Origin: Salipiger sp. H15 | GTDB taxonomy: Bacteria; Pseudomonadota; Alphaproteobacteria; Rhodobacterales; Rhodobacteraceae | Reading direction: 5' to 3' | Assembly (NCBI RefSeq): GCF_040409955.1 | Contig: NZ_CP123387.1 | Location: 62,001 to 126,000 of the forward strand | Length of the DNA: 64,000 bases | Part shown: positions 25,313 through 33,796 of the stretch, piece after piece | How the letters are laid out: every line of letters begins with the position of its first letter | How positions within the stretch are numbered: the first letter of the stretch is position 1 | Notes under the pieces: generated by a model | Told to the model about the DNA's origin: nothing | What the model saw: the letters and a program-made list of their open reading frames with translations, nothing else | Databases searched by the model: none | Translations under genes and position numbers: made by a program

Positions 25313-25741
25313 ATGCTGTCGATCGGGACCATGGCGAAACGCACCGGGACCAAGGTGCAGACGATCCGCTATTACGAGCAGATCGGGCTGATGCCCGAAC
25401 CGGGCCGGACGGATGGCGGCCAGCGCCGATACGGCGATGCCGAGCTCGACCGCCTCGCCTTCATCCGCCACTCGCGCGAGCTCGGCTTCTCGCTGGAGGC
25501 CATCCGCGAATTGCTCGACCTCTCGGACACGCCCGAGAAATCCTGCGCCCAGATCGACGCGGTGGCGCAGCGGCAGCTGCGCGAGGTCGAGGCACGCATC
25601 GCCCGGCTGCAATCGCTCGAGGCCGAGCTTCGGCGGATGATCGGCGAGTGCCACAGCGACCGGGTCGCGGACTGCCGGATCCTCGAAGTGCTCCGCGATC
25701 ACGAGGAATGCCTCTCGGACCACAAGGGGCCCGCGCTGTAA
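25313..25741 (+). CDS. MerR-family heavy-metal responsive regulator (ZntR/CadR/PbrR-like)
   Basis: A 142-residue MerR regulator: winged helix with KRTGTKVQTIRYYEQIGLMP and GGQRRYGDAELDRLAFIRHSRELGFSLEAI, dimerisation helix, then a metal loop. Candidate ligands are C78, C113, H114, C121 and C133, a set close to ZntR/CadR for Zn, Cd or Pb, not the CueR Cu pattern. It should bind the dyad at 25218-25236, activating the divergent P-type ATPase on metal binding. GGAAGG precedes the ATG at 25313. Confidence 0.93.
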   Translation: MLSIGTMAKRTGTKVQTIRYYEQIGLMPEPGRTDGGQRRYGDAELDRLAFIRHSRELGFSLEAIRELLDLSDTPEKSCAQIDAVAQRQLREVEARIARLQSLEAELRRMIGECHSDRVADCRILEVLRDHEECLSDHKGPAL

Positions 25742-25765
25742 CGCGCGCAGCCCCGGACCCCTCCG

Positions 25766-26836
25766 TCACGCCTTGCGGTCGGACCGCCCGTCCCCGACGA
25801 GGCGCACCGTCGACGGCAGGACCGCGATGATGAGGAAGACCCGCAGGACGTGATGCGCGGCCACCATTGCCGGGTCGATCATCAGGGCGAGCGCGACGAC
25901 GCCCAGTTCCGGCGCGCCTCCGGGCAGGTAGGCAAGGAAGAGCGGCGCCACCCCCTCACCCACCAGCGGCGCCACGAGCACCGCCCCAACCAGCGAGCCG
26001 ACCGCGAGCCCGGCGCCGACCAGCGCGGCAAGCCAGCCGTCGCGAAGGATCTGGCGGGCGGTGTACTGCGTGAACCTCGCGCCGACGCCCGAGCCGATGA
26101 CCACCTGCGCCAGCACCGACAGCAGCGGCGGCACGTGCACGGTCAGCGTGCCGGTGGCATGCAGGACCGCCGAGCTCAGCAAGGGCACCAGCAACACGCC
26201 CGAGGGAAGCTTCAGCCAGCGCGCGACGCCCCAGCTTGCCGCCGCGACCAGCACCAGCAGCCCGTGCCGCATCGGATCGAAGGGCTCGGCGGCATGGAAG
26301 ATTGCGCCGTTCGCCTCGGCGAGGTCGATCCCCGAAAGCATCTGCACGACCAGCGGCGCCGAGACCAGCAGAACCACGAGGCGCGCGGTGTGGCACAGCA
26401 CGACCCGGTTGGTCTCGGCCCGGTACTCCTCGGCCAGCGTCGAGACCACCGAGAGCCCGCCCGGGATCGCGGCGAAGAGCGCGGTCTGCGGGGACATGTC
26501 GCTCCAGCGACGGAACACGGTGTAGGCCATCAGGCAGAAGCCGAGCGAGAGCAGCGACATGGCGACGAGGCTCAGCGCCCAGCTTCCCGACCGCGTGACC
26601 ACGTCCTCGGTGAAGCCGGTCCCGAGCATGGTGCCGATCGCCACCATGGCGAGGCTGCGCCAGCTTGGCGGCAGCGCCGGACGGAAGCCCGAGACGCGGG
26701 CGACGAGTGCCGAGGCGGCAAGGCTGCCCAGCACCCAGGGCAGCGGCAGGTTCAGCGCGAAGAACAGCAGCCCGCCCGCCGCGCCGATCCCGATCGTGGC
26801 AAGGCCCCGCAGGGCCCGCCCCACCGTCAGGCTCAC
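25766..26836 (-). CDS. AbrB-duplication-domain membrane protein (putative permease)
   Basis: A 356-residue polytopic membrane protein with two related halves, as in the AbrB_dup family (often misnamed ammonia monooxygenase or AbrB regulator): LPWVLGSLAASALVARVSGFRP, TALFAAIPGGLSVVSTLAEEY, and in the second half YLPGGAPELGVVALALMIDPAMVAAHHVLR. The start is a GTG at 26836 that overlaps the tctA stop codon (GTGA), so it is translated by coupling. Position as fourth gene of a tctCBA operon suggests a role with that transporter; none has been shown as far as I know. Confidence 0.85.
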   Translation of the reverse strand: MSLTVGRALRGLATIGIGAAGGLLFFALNLPLPWVLGSLAASALVARVSGFRPALPPSWRSLAMVAIGTMLGTGFTEDVVTRSGSWALSLVAMSLLSLGFCLMAYTVFRRWSDMSPQTALFAAIPGGLSVVSTLAEEYRAETNRVVLCHTARLVVLLVSAPLVVQMLSGIDLAEANGAIFHAAEPFDPMRHGLLVLVAAASWGVARWLKLPSGVLLVPLLSSAVLHATGTLTVHVPPLLSVLAQVVIGSGVGARFTQYTARQILRDGWLAALVGAGLAVGSLVGAVLVAPLVGEGVAPLFLAYLPGGAPELGVVALALMIDPAMVAAHHVLRVFLIIAVLPSTVRLVGDGRSDRKA

Positions 26837-28347
26837 GCGTCCGCCTGCCTGCCGCGACCGCGGCGCAGGAGCCTCAGCAGCGGCGCGCCGACGAGGACGA
26901 GGATCATGATCGCGAAGAGCACCAGCGCGATCGGACGCTCGAGCAGGTATTCCAACGGTCGCCCGCCCGAGATCTGCAGCGTGCGCACCAGCTCGCCCTC
27001 CATCATCCGGCCGAGCAGCAGGCCGATCACCGTCGCCGCGACCGGGTAGTCGCTCCGCCGCATCAGCCAGCCGAGCCCCGAGAAGGCCGCGACGGTCAGC
27101 GGCCCGGCAATGGTCCCGGTGATCCCGTAGCCACCCCAGGCGCACATCGCCAGCACGCTCGGCACGAGATAGGCCAGCGGCACGCGCACCACCAGGCCCA
27201 GCACCCGCAGCATCAGCAGGCCGACGATGGCCAGCAGCACCACCTGCCCGAGGTTGCCGAGGATGATCGAGTAGACGATGTCGGTCTGGTTGCGGATGAA
27301 GGACGGCCCGCCGATGATGTTGTGGAACGAGAAGGCCGCGAGCAGCACCGCCGTGGCCGCCCCGCCCGGGATCCCCAGCGCGAGGAGCGCGGTCATCGAG
27401 CCGCCCTCGGAACTGCTGTTGGCGGATTCCGCCGCGATCACCCCGTCGGGCGCGCCCTTGCCGAAGGCTTCCGGCGTCTTCGAGGTGCGCTTGGCCTCGC
27501 CGTAGGAGACCAGGTTCGCGACCGAGGAGCCGACCCCGGGGATGGCGCCGATCACCGCGCCGATCAGGCTGCCGCGGATCAGCACGCCGGGATGACGGAA
27601 GGTCTCGGCGGCGCCGCGCAGGATCTTCGGGATGGAGATGTCGCGCTGCGCCTCGTCCTGCACGAGGTAGCTGCCGCCGCGCAGCCGCAGCAGCTCAGAC
27701 GCGGCGAAGATGCCGATCATCGCGGGCACCACCGGGATGCCGTCGAGCAGGTGCGGGTTGCCGACCGTGGTGCGCATCACGCCCGTGGTCGACATGCCGA
27801 TCTGGCTGAGCATCAGCCCGAAGGTCCCGGCCATCAGCCCCTTGGCAAGGCTGCTGTCGTTCAGCGTGGCGATCAGCGTCAGCCCCCAGAGCACGACGAC
27901 CACCATCTCCATCGGTCCGATCTTCAGCACGAAGGCGGCAAGCGGCCCGATCAGCAGGAGCAGCAGCGCATAGCCGACGAAGGCCCCGACGACCGAGGCG
28001 GCGAGCCCCAGCCCCAGCGCCTCGTTGTGCTTGCCCTGCCGCGCCATCGGGTAGCCGTCGAAGGCGGTGGCGATCGACGAGGACGAGCCGGGAATGTTCA
28101 TCAGGATCGCGGTGACCCCGCCGCCATAGGCGCCGCCGGTGAAGATCGAGGTGAGGAACAGCATGGCCTGCAGGAAGTCCATGCCGAAGGTGACCGGCAG
28201 GAAGACCGCCATGGCCATCGAGATCTGCAGCCCCGGGATCGAGCCGAAGATCAGCCCGATCAGCAAGCCGGGGATCACCCAGAGCCAGGGGCCGAAGCTG
28301 CCGAAGAGCAGGTCCATCGCCTGCGAGAGCGCGAAGGTGTCGATCAT
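26833..28347 (-). CDS. tctA: Tripartite tricarboxylate transporter large permease (TctA)
   Basis: A 504-residue, 11-12-helix membrane protein with the TctA signatures: FGSIPGLQISMAMAVFLPVTFGM, GGAYGGGVTAILMNIPGSSSSIATAFDGYPMA, and the second-half repeat GVIAAESANSSSEGGSMTALLALGIPG. It is the transporting subunit, using a cation gradient. tctB ends 1 bp upstream of its start. The normal substrate class is di- or tricarboxylates; the divergent prpF/prpB-like genes support such a ligand. Confidence 0.95.
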   Translation of the reverse strand: MIDTFALSQAMDLLFGSFGPWLWVIPGLLIGLIFGSIPGLQISMAMAVFLPVTFGMDFLQAMLFLTSIFTGGAYGGGVTAILMNIPGSSSSIATAFDGYPMARQGKHNEALGLGLAASVVGAFVGYALLLLLIGPLAAFVLKIGPMEMVVVVLWGLTLIATLNDSSLAKGLMAGTFGLMLSQIGMSTTGVMRTTVGNPHLLDGIPVVPAMIGIFAASELLRLRGGSYLVQDEAQRDISIPKILRGAAETFRHPGVLIRGSLIGAVIGAIPGVGSSVANLVSYGEAKRTSKTPEAFGKGAPDGVIAAESANSSSEGGSMTALLALGIPGGAATAVLLAAFSFHNIIGGPSFIRNQTDIVYSIILGNLGQVVLLAIVGLLMLRVLGLVVRVPLAYLVPSVLAMCAWGGYGITGTIAGPLTVAAFSGLGWLMRRSDYPVAATVIGLLLGRMMEGELVRTLQISGGRPLEYLLERPIALVLFAIMILVLVGAPLLRLLRRGRGRQADA

Positions 28348-28348
28348 G

Positions 28349-28786
28349 TCAGAGGACCAGCGTCAGCATGGGATAGGGAAAGAGCGAGCCGAAGGCCTCG
28401 ACCAGCAACAGCGTGAAGAGCGCGGCGAAGAGCGGCGGCTGCCACCAGCCCTTGCCGCCGCTGGCCACCACGCCGCCCCAGACGAAGAGGAAGGTCGCGA
28501 CGTCGAAACCGACATGGGTGAGCGCGTAGCAGAAGACGGCAAAACCGGCGAGCAGCAGCAGGTCGCCCCAGACTGGCGCGACCTCGGTTGGATCGGCGGC
28601 GGGACGGCGCAGCGCGCTGACGATGACGGCGACCGCGAGCACCAGCATCGCCGCGCCGACCGGCGCGACCACGACGAGATTGTCGAGCTTGGCCGAGGCC
28701 GAGACGGCGCTCCAGGCGATGTAGCCGGAAACGGCGAGGATGATGCCGAGCAAGGCGGCGTGGGTGGCGGGGAACCTCGCGGTCAT
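28349..28786 (-). CDS. tctB: Tripartite tricarboxylate transporter small permease (TctB)
   Basis: A 145-residue, four-helix membrane protein: HAALLGIILAVSGYIAWS, LVVVAPVGAAMLVLAVAVIVSAL, GDLLLLAGFAVFCYALTHVGFDVATFLFVWGGV, and a C-terminal hydrophobic segment. It is the small subunit of the TTT system, between tctC (separated by a strong hairpin) and tctA (1 bp). Sequence conservation in TctB is low, so the call depends partly on context. Confidence 0.9.
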   Translation of the reverse strand: MTARFPATHAALLGIILAVSGYIAWSAVSASAKLDNLVVVAPVGAAMLVLAVAVIVSALRRPAADPTEVAPVWGDLLLLAGFAVFCYALTHVGFDVATFLFVWGGVVASGGKGWWQPPLFAALFTLLLVEAFGSLFPYPMLTLVL

Positions 28787-28818
28787 CGCGCTCTCCTCCC
28801 TGGGACGTGGAACGGGTG

Positions 28819-28840
28819 GGCGGGGGCCTCGGCCCCCGCC
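28819..28840 (-). promoter_or_regulatory. Intercistronic GC-rich hairpin downstream of tctC
   Basis: Perfect 10-bp inverted repeat (GGCGGGGGCC at 28819-28828, GGCCCCCGCC at 28831-28840) with a 2-nt loop, starting 6 nt after the tctC stop and ahead of tctB. It equals in place and size the hairpins after both dctP genes. Probably an mRNA-stabilising or partial termination element. Confidence 0.65.
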
Positions 28841-28846
28841 GGCGGA

Positions 28847-29836
28847 TCACTGCGCGTCTTCGTAACGCTTCAGGATCTCGAAGTTCGAGGTGATCATCTC
28901 GGAGGTGCGGTCGGGCCCGAGCCATTCCGCCCCGATGTCCTGCGCCTCGAGCGAGGCGACGAACTCGGGATCCTCGAGCACCGTCTTGTAGGCATCGACC
29001 ATCTTCTGGAAGGCCTCGGGGTGCTCGGCCTTGAAGGCCGCGTGGGCCGCGAGGCCGCGCATCGAGCCCGCCAGCACCGGCACCGGCTCGAGACCGGCCT
29101 GCTCGAGCGCGGCGTTGAGCGTCGGCGCGTCCCAGTCCTTGCTCGGGTTGTCGGCGGCAAGGGCCAGCGGCCGCACGTATTCGGCGATCGACAGGGTGCC
29201 GTCGGCGGCGAGCACCGTCATCTCGACCTGGCCGCCGGCCACAGCGGTCCGCGCCGCGCCGCCCGATTCATAGGTCACGACGTTGACCGCCGACTTGTCG
29301 AGCCCGTAGGCCTCGAGCGCGAGCTCGAGGTTGATCGCGCCGGTCGAGCCCGGAACCACCGAGACGCGCAGCTTGCCGGGCGTCTCCTTGGCCGCGGCCA
29401 TGAACTCGTCCAGCGAGGCATAGGGGGTTTCGGCATTCACCGCGAAGAGGTCGTAGTCGTTCCACTGGCCGTTGATGAAGGCGAAGTCGTCCAGCGTGTA
29501 ATCCGCGTCGAAACGTAGGATCGCGTTGGCGATGTAGGGGTGGATCGAGGTGGCGAGGAAGTAGCTGCCGTCCGCCGGCATCTGGGTGAAGTAGGTGTGG
29601 CCGACATGGCCGCCGCCGCCTTCCTGGTTGATCACCGAGATCGGCACGCCGAGCTCTTCCTGCATGCGCTGCGCCAGCGCGCGGGCGGTGCGGTCGGCCG
29701 AGCCGCCCGGGCCGAGCGCCACGACGAAGGTGATCTTGCGCGGCGGCCAGGCGTCCTGCGCGGCGGCGGACAGCGGCAGCAGGCTCGCGGCCAGCGTCAG
29801 CCCCAGAGCGGTGCGGGTGAATTGGCGTCTCTTCAT
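28847..29836 (-). CDS. tctC: Tripartite tricarboxylate transporter substrate-binding protein (TctC/Bug family)
   Basis: A 329-residue periplasmic binding protein with a leader (RRQFTRTALGLTLAASLLPLSAAAQDA) that includes an Arg-Arg pair. Bug-family features: WPPRKITFVVALGPGGSADRTARALAQRM, VINQEGGGGHVGHTYF, VSVVPGSTGAINLELAL. The two glycine-rich loops grip the ligand carboxylate. GGGAGGA precedes the ATG at 29836, with slightly long spacing. Expression probably starts in the intergenic region shared with gntR, where a 9-bp inverted repeat carries divergent TTGACA boxes. Confidence 0.93.
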   Translation of the reverse strand: MKRRQFTRTALGLTLAASLLPLSAAAQDAWPPRKITFVVALGPGGSADRTARALAQRMQEELGVPISVINQEGGGGHVGHTYFTQMPADGSYFLATSIHPYIANAILRFDADYTLDDFAFINGQWNDYDLFAVNAETPYASLDEFMAAAKETPGKLRVSVVPGSTGAINLELALEAYGLDKSAVNVVTYESGGAARTAVAGGQVEMTVLAADGTLSIAEYVRPLALAADNPSKDWDAPTLNAALEQAGLEPVPVLAGSMRGLAAHAAFKAEHPEAFQKMVDAYKTVLEDPEFVASLEAQDIGAEWLGPDRTSEMITSNFEILKRYEDAQ

Positions 29837-29921
29837 CTTCGAGGTTCCTCCCTGTCGAACAAACTTCCTAGATTGTAGTGCAATCTGGATCTTGGTGAGT
29901 GGTATCGCCCCGCACTCCGCG

Positions 29922-29949
29922 CTGTCAAGACGCCACGTCATCTTGACAG
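29922..29949. promoter_or_regulatory. Inverted repeat with divergent TTGACA boxes, candidate GntR operator
   Basis: CTGTCAAGA (29922-29930) and TCTTGACAG (29941-29949) form a perfect 9-bp inverted repeat around a 10-nt centre. Each arm holds a TTGACA -35 box. On the minus strand TTGACA is followed after 16 bp by GATACC, leading toward tctC; the plus-strand box faces gntR. Binding here would block both promoters. Confidence 0.6.
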
Positions 29950-30024
29950 ACCAGTTATTTTCCATGATTTTACCGCCAGTCAGGAAGATTGCCCTACAAT
30001 TCTTCTGAACGCCGGAGGTCAATA

Positions 30025-30711
30025 TTGTCTACAAAGCTCGAAGATTCTCGCAGCCCCGCGCCCGAGCGACTCGCCGCGGAACTGCGGGGGGACATTCTTG
30101 AAGGACGCCTCCTGCCGGGGGCCAGGCTGGGCGAGGTCGCGCTGGCCGACCGCTTCGAGGTGAGCCGCGGCCCGGTGCGCGCGGCGCTGAACCTGCTCAG
30201 CGAATCCGGCATCGTGACGATCGTCCCGAACAGCGGCGCGCGGGTCCGCGTGATGAGCCGCGAGGACGCCCGCGCGCTCTATCAGGTCCGCGCCGCGCTC
30301 GAGAGCGAGGCCGCGAGACTGGCCGCCGCCAATGCCGGGCCGGAGACCGCGCTGCGCTTCAGCACCCTGCTCGAGCAGCACGCCCGCGAGGTCGGCGCGC
30401 ATCCCCAGGGGGCCTACCTGCAGGGCGCGGGGGATCGCGACTTCCACATGATCACCGCGCAGATGGCCGGCAACCCGATCATCCTGCGCTACCTGACGCG
30501 CGAGCTTTACCCCCAGCTCTCGCTGCTGCGGGTGAAGCACCGGAACGTCACGGGGCGCGGCGCCAAGGCGCTGCACGAACACGAGCGCATCGCCGCCGCC
30601 ATCGCCGACGGCGACCCCGAGATCGCCGGGCTGCTGATGCGCCGCCACATCCAGAACAGCTGGACCGCCCTCGAGGCGCAGCTCTCGGAAGAAGAGAAGG
30701 ACGCCGAATGA
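30025..30711 (+). CDS. GntR-family transcriptional regulator (FCD domain)
   Basis: A 228-residue regulator: winged helix with GDILEGRLLPGARLGEVALADRFEVSRGPVRAALNLL and an FCD ligand domain (DRDFHMITAQMAGN, LHEHERIAAAI, MRRHIQNSW supplying the metal-binding His residues). I chose a TTG start at 30025 because GGAGG lies 6 bp upstream. It overlaps prpF by ATGA and is divergent from tctC, so it should control both uptake and catabolic genes, with the transported acid or a derivative as effector. Confidence 0.88.
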   Translation: MSTKLEDSRSPAPERLAAELRGDILEGRLLPGARLGEVALADRFEVSRGPVRAALNLLSESGIVTIVPNSGARVRVMSREDARALYQVRAALESEAARLAAANAGPETALRFSTLLEQHAREVGAHPQGAYLQGAGDRDFHMITAQMAGNPIILRYLTRELYPQLSLLRVKHRNVTGRGAKALHEHERIAAAIADGDPEIAGLLMRRHIQNSWTALEAQLSEEEKDAE

Positions 30712-31877
30712 GGCAGACCCACATTCCCGCCGCCTTCATGCGCGGCGGCACCTCCAAGGCGATCGTGCTCCGGCGCGCGGACCTGCCGGCGGACGAGACG
30801 CTCTGGCCGGGGCTCTTCGCCGCGATGCTCGGCAGCCCGGATCCGAACATGCGGCAGCTGAACGGCATGGGGGGCGGCATCTCGTCGCTCAGCAAGATCT
30901 GCATCATCGGCCCCGCCACGCGCGACGATGCCGACATCGACTACACCTTCGCGCAGGTCGGCGTGCGCGACGACACCGTGGATTTCAGCGGCAACTGCGG
31001 CAACATGAGTTCTGCCATGGGGCCCTTTGCCTATGACGAGGGGCTGGTGCCGGGCCCGCGGGACGGCGAGGCGACGGTCCGCATCCACAACACCAATTCC
31101 GGCAAGGTCATCGTCGCGCGCTTTGCCGTCACCGACGGCGAGGCCGATGTCTCGGGATCGCTCGAGATCCCCGGCGTTCACGGCAGCGGCGCCCCGGTCG
31201 CGCTGGATTTCCTCGACCCGGGCAACACCTTCGGCCGGGGCACCCTGCCGAGCGGACATGCGGTCGACACGCTGACGCTGGGCGATGGCCGGCAGGTCCG
31301 GGTGACGATGATCGACGCCGCCGTGCCCTCGGTCTTCGTGCCGGCCCGCGAGGTCGGCGGCGACACCGGGACGCACCCCGCGCAGATCGACGCCGACACC
31401 GCGCTGATGGCCACGCTCGAGGAGATCCGCCGCCTCGCCTCGCAGCGCATGGGGCTGACGGACAGCGCGGACGCGGCGGCCCGGCGCATCGCCACCCCCA
31501 AGGTCGCCATGGTCGGCCCGGCCGCGCCCTACGCCGATCTCAGCGGTGCGGCGCACGCGGCCGAGGCGCAGGACCTGCAGGTCCGGATGATCTCGGCCGG
31601 GCAGGCCCACCGTGCCGTGCCGGTCACCGGCGCGCTCGCGCTGGCCTGCGCCGCGGCGGTCGACGGCTCGGTCGTCGCGGACTGCCTGGGCGGCGATGCC
31701 GACGTGCTGTCGCTGCGCATCGGCACGCCGAGCGGGATCGTCGGCGTCGGCGCCGTCCGCGACCCGGGCACCGGCGCGATCACCGCCGCCCGCATCCTCC
31801 GCACGCAGCGGCGCCTCATGGACGGGCAGGTCCTCGTCCCGGCCGCCGCCCTCCCCCTCCCCTCCGACAAGACCTGA
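30708..31877 (+). CDS. PrpF-family isomerase (2-methylaconitate/methylitaconate isomerase-like)
   Basis: A 389-residue protein of the PrpF family (diaminopimelate epimerase fold): N-terminal IPAAFMRGGTSKAIVLRRADLP, NGMGGGISSLSKICII, DFSGNCGNMSSAMGPFA with the catalytic-region Cys, HNTNSGKVIVA, and LDFLDPG. PrpF enzymes shift double bonds or cis/trans geometry in unsaturated tricarboxylates and dicarboxylates. It is the second gene of the operon and sits before a PEP-mutase/ICL lyase. No prpC or prpD is present, so this is probably not a plain methylcitrate cycle. Confidence 0.9.
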   Translation: MRQTHIPAAFMRGGTSKAIVLRRADLPADETLWPGLFAAMLGSPDPNMRQLNGMGGGISSLSKICIIGPATRDDADIDYTFAQVGVRDDTVDFSGNCGNMSSAMGPFAYDEGLVPGPRDGEATVRIHNTNSGKVIVARFAVTDGEADVSGSLEIPGVHGSGAPVALDFLDPGNTFGRGTLPSGHAVDTLTLGDGRQVRVTMIDAAVPSVFVPAREVGGDTGTHPAQIDADTALMATLEEIRRLASQRMGLTDSADAAARRIATPKVAMVGPAAPYADLSGAAHAAEAQDLQVRMISAGQAHRAVPVTGALALACAAAVDGSVVADCLGGDADVLSLRIGTPSGIVGVGAVRDPGTGAITAARILRTQRRLMDGQVLVPAAALPLPSDKT

Positions 31878-31890
31878 CGAAAGAGTCCCC

Positions 31891-32763
31891 ATGCTGAACC
31901 ACGAGATCAACCGCGCCTTCAAGCAACGCGTCCTGACCGGGGGCGCCGTGCTGATGCCCGGAGCCGCCAACGCGCTTGCCGCCCGCGTCATCGAGGACCA
32001 GGGTTTCGAGGCTGTCTACCTCTCCGGCGCCGGTCTGACCAACACCTACCTCGGCATGCCCGACCTCGGCTTCGTCGGGCTGAGCGAGATCGCGATGCAC
32101 ACCTCGACCATCCGCGACGCCACCGAGCTGCCGATCGTGGTCGATGCGGACAACGGCTTCGGCAATGCGCTGAACGTCCGCCACGCGATCCGCACGCTCG
32201 AGCGCGCCGGGGCCAGCGCCATCCAGCTCGAGGACCAGCGGACCCCGAAACGCTGCGGGCACTTCTCCGGCAAGGACGTGGTCCCGCTCGACGAGGCCCG
32301 CTCGCGCATCCGCGCCGCGGTCGATGCCCGCCAGGACGAGAACACGCTGATCGTGGCCCGCACCGACGCGCGGGCGACCGACGGCTACACCGAGGCGCTC
32401 GACCGCGCCGCCGCCTTCATCGAGGACGGCGCCGACATCACCTTCGTCGAGGCGCCGCAGACGGTCGAGGAACTGCGCGGCATCCCCGCGGCGCTGAAGG
32501 GCACGCCGCAGCTGGTGAACCTCGTGGTCGGCGGCAAGACCCCGATCCTCGGGCTCGACGAGCTCGGCGACATGGGCTTCTCGCTGGTGCTCTACGCCAA
32601 TGTCGCGCTGCAATCGGCGGTCTTCGGCATGCAGACGGCGCTGCGCCAGCTCCGGACCGAGGGGCGGATGGACGAGGGCGGCCCCGTCGCCAGTTTCCTC
32701 GAGCGCCAGCGCATGGTCCGCAAGGACCTCTTCGACGAGCTCGAGAAGCGCTACGCGATCTGA
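31891..32763 (+). CDS. Isocitrate lyase/PEP mutase superfamily lyase (PrpB/dimethylmalate-lyase-like)
   Basis: A 290-residue TIM-barrel enzyme: GAANALAARVIEDQGFEAVYLSGAG, VDADNGFGNALNVRHAIRTLE (metal-binding Asp residues), QLEDQRTPKRCGHFSGK with the KRCGH catalytic loop, VARTDA, and LVVGGKTPIL. Lyases of this group split 2-hydroxy or 2-methyl dicarboxylates into pyruvate or glyoxylate plus a second acid; methylisocitrate lyase and 2,3-dimethylmalate lyase are the nearest functional models. Paired with a PrpF isomerase and a carboxylate importer it would cleave the imported branched acid. The exact substrate is unproven. Confidence 0.9.
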   Translation: MLNHEINRAFKQRVLTGGAVLMPGAANALAARVIEDQGFEAVYLSGAGLTNTYLGMPDLGFVGLSEIAMHTSTIRDATELPIVVDADNGFGNALNVRHAIRTLERAGASAIQLEDQRTPKRCGHFSGKDVVPLDEARSRIRAAVDARQDENTLIVARTDARATDGYTEALDRAAAFIEDGADITFVEAPQTVEELRGIPAALKGTPQLVNLVVGGKTPILGLDELGDMGFSLVLYANVALQSAVFGMQTALRQLRTEGRMDEGGPVASFLERQRMVRKDLFDELEKRYAI

Positions 32764-32791
32764 GCCACCCCCCCAGGAAGGAGTTCCGCCC

Positions 32792-33787
32792 ATGCGCGCC
32801 CTGCAGATCGACACCTACGGCGACGAGGATGTCGTCACGTCCCGCGACATCCCCGTGCCCGAGATCGGACCGGACGAGGTGCTGGTCAGGCTCGGCGTCT
32901 CGGGCATCAACTTCATGGACATCCACACGCGCCAGGGAAAGTACCGGGACTCGCGGACCTACGAGGTCTCGGTGCCGACCACGCTCGGAATGGAAGGCGG
33001 CGGGATCATCGAGAAGGTGGGCCGCGACGTCCGGGACCTTCATCCGGGACAGCGGGTCGTCTACTGCATCAGCTGGGGCAGCTACGCGGACTACGCCGCG
33101 GTTCCCGCCCGCCGCGTCGTCCCGGTGCCGGATGAGCTCACGCTGCGCCGCGCGACCACGGCGCTGTTCCACGGGCTGACGGCGCATTACCTCGCGCGCG
33201 ACGTCGGCCAGCTCGGGCCGGGGGTGAGCTGCCTCGTGCACTCGGCCTCGGGCGGCATCGGGCAGATCCTCGTCCAGATGGGTGTGGCCTGCGGCGCGAG
33301 CGTCTACGCGACGACGAGCACCTCGGGCAAGGCGGAGGTCGCGCGCTCGCGCGGGGCCTCGGAGGTGTTCGGCTACGAGGACTTCGCCGCCCGGATCCGC
33401 GAGGCGACGGGGGGCCGGGGTGTCGACGTGGTCTTCGACCCGGTCGGCGCACCGACGTTCCGGCAGAGCCTGCAGGCGCTGCGCAGGAAGGGGCTGATGG
33501 TCGCCTTCGGCTCGGTGGGCGGCAGCGTGCGCGATCTCGACCCGATCGAACTCGGCGAGGCGGGCTCGGTCTTCCTGACCCGGCCGCGCCTCGCCGATCA
33601 CATCGCCAGTGCCGAGGACATCCGGCGCAGGGCGGACGAGGTGTTTTCCTGGCTCCTCTCCGGCGAGCTCGAGATCTCCTGCGCCGGTGAATTCGGGTTC
33701 GACGAGGTGCTCGAGGTGCACAGGCGGCTCGAGAACCGCCAGCTGGTCGGCAAGCCGCTGCTGAGCATTGACCCCGCCATCGACTAG
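32792..33787 (+). CDS. Zinc-independent quinone oxidoreductase-like medium-chain dehydrogenase
   Basis: A 331-residue MDR-family oxidoreductase without the catalytic or structural zinc Cys residues: MRALQIDTYGDEDVV, GVSGINFMDIHTRQGKY, HSASGGIGQILVQMGVACGASVYATTST (NADPH-binding AxxGxxG variant) and GVDVVFDPVGAPTF. It resembles NADPH:quinone or enone reductases (QorA-like). AAGGAG lies before the ATG. It is the last gene of the gntR-prpF-prpB-like operon, so it may reduce an unsaturated intermediate. Confidence 0.9.
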   Translation: MRALQIDTYGDEDVVTSRDIPVPEIGPDEVLVRLGVSGINFMDIHTRQGKYRDSRTYEVSVPTTLGMEGGGIIEKVGRDVRDLHPGQRVVYCISWGSYADYAAVPARRVVPVPDELTLRRATTALFHGLTAHYLARDVGQLGPGVSCLVHSASGGIGQILVQMGVACGASVYATTSTSGKAEVARSRGASEVFGYEDFAARIREATGGRGVDVVFDPVGAPTFRQSLQALRRKGLMVAFGSVGGSVRDLDPIELGEAGSVFLTRPRLADHIASAEDIRRRADEVFSWLLSGELEISCAGEFGFDEVLEVHRRLENRQLVGKPLLSIDPAID

Positions 33788-33796
33788 CAGCGCACG

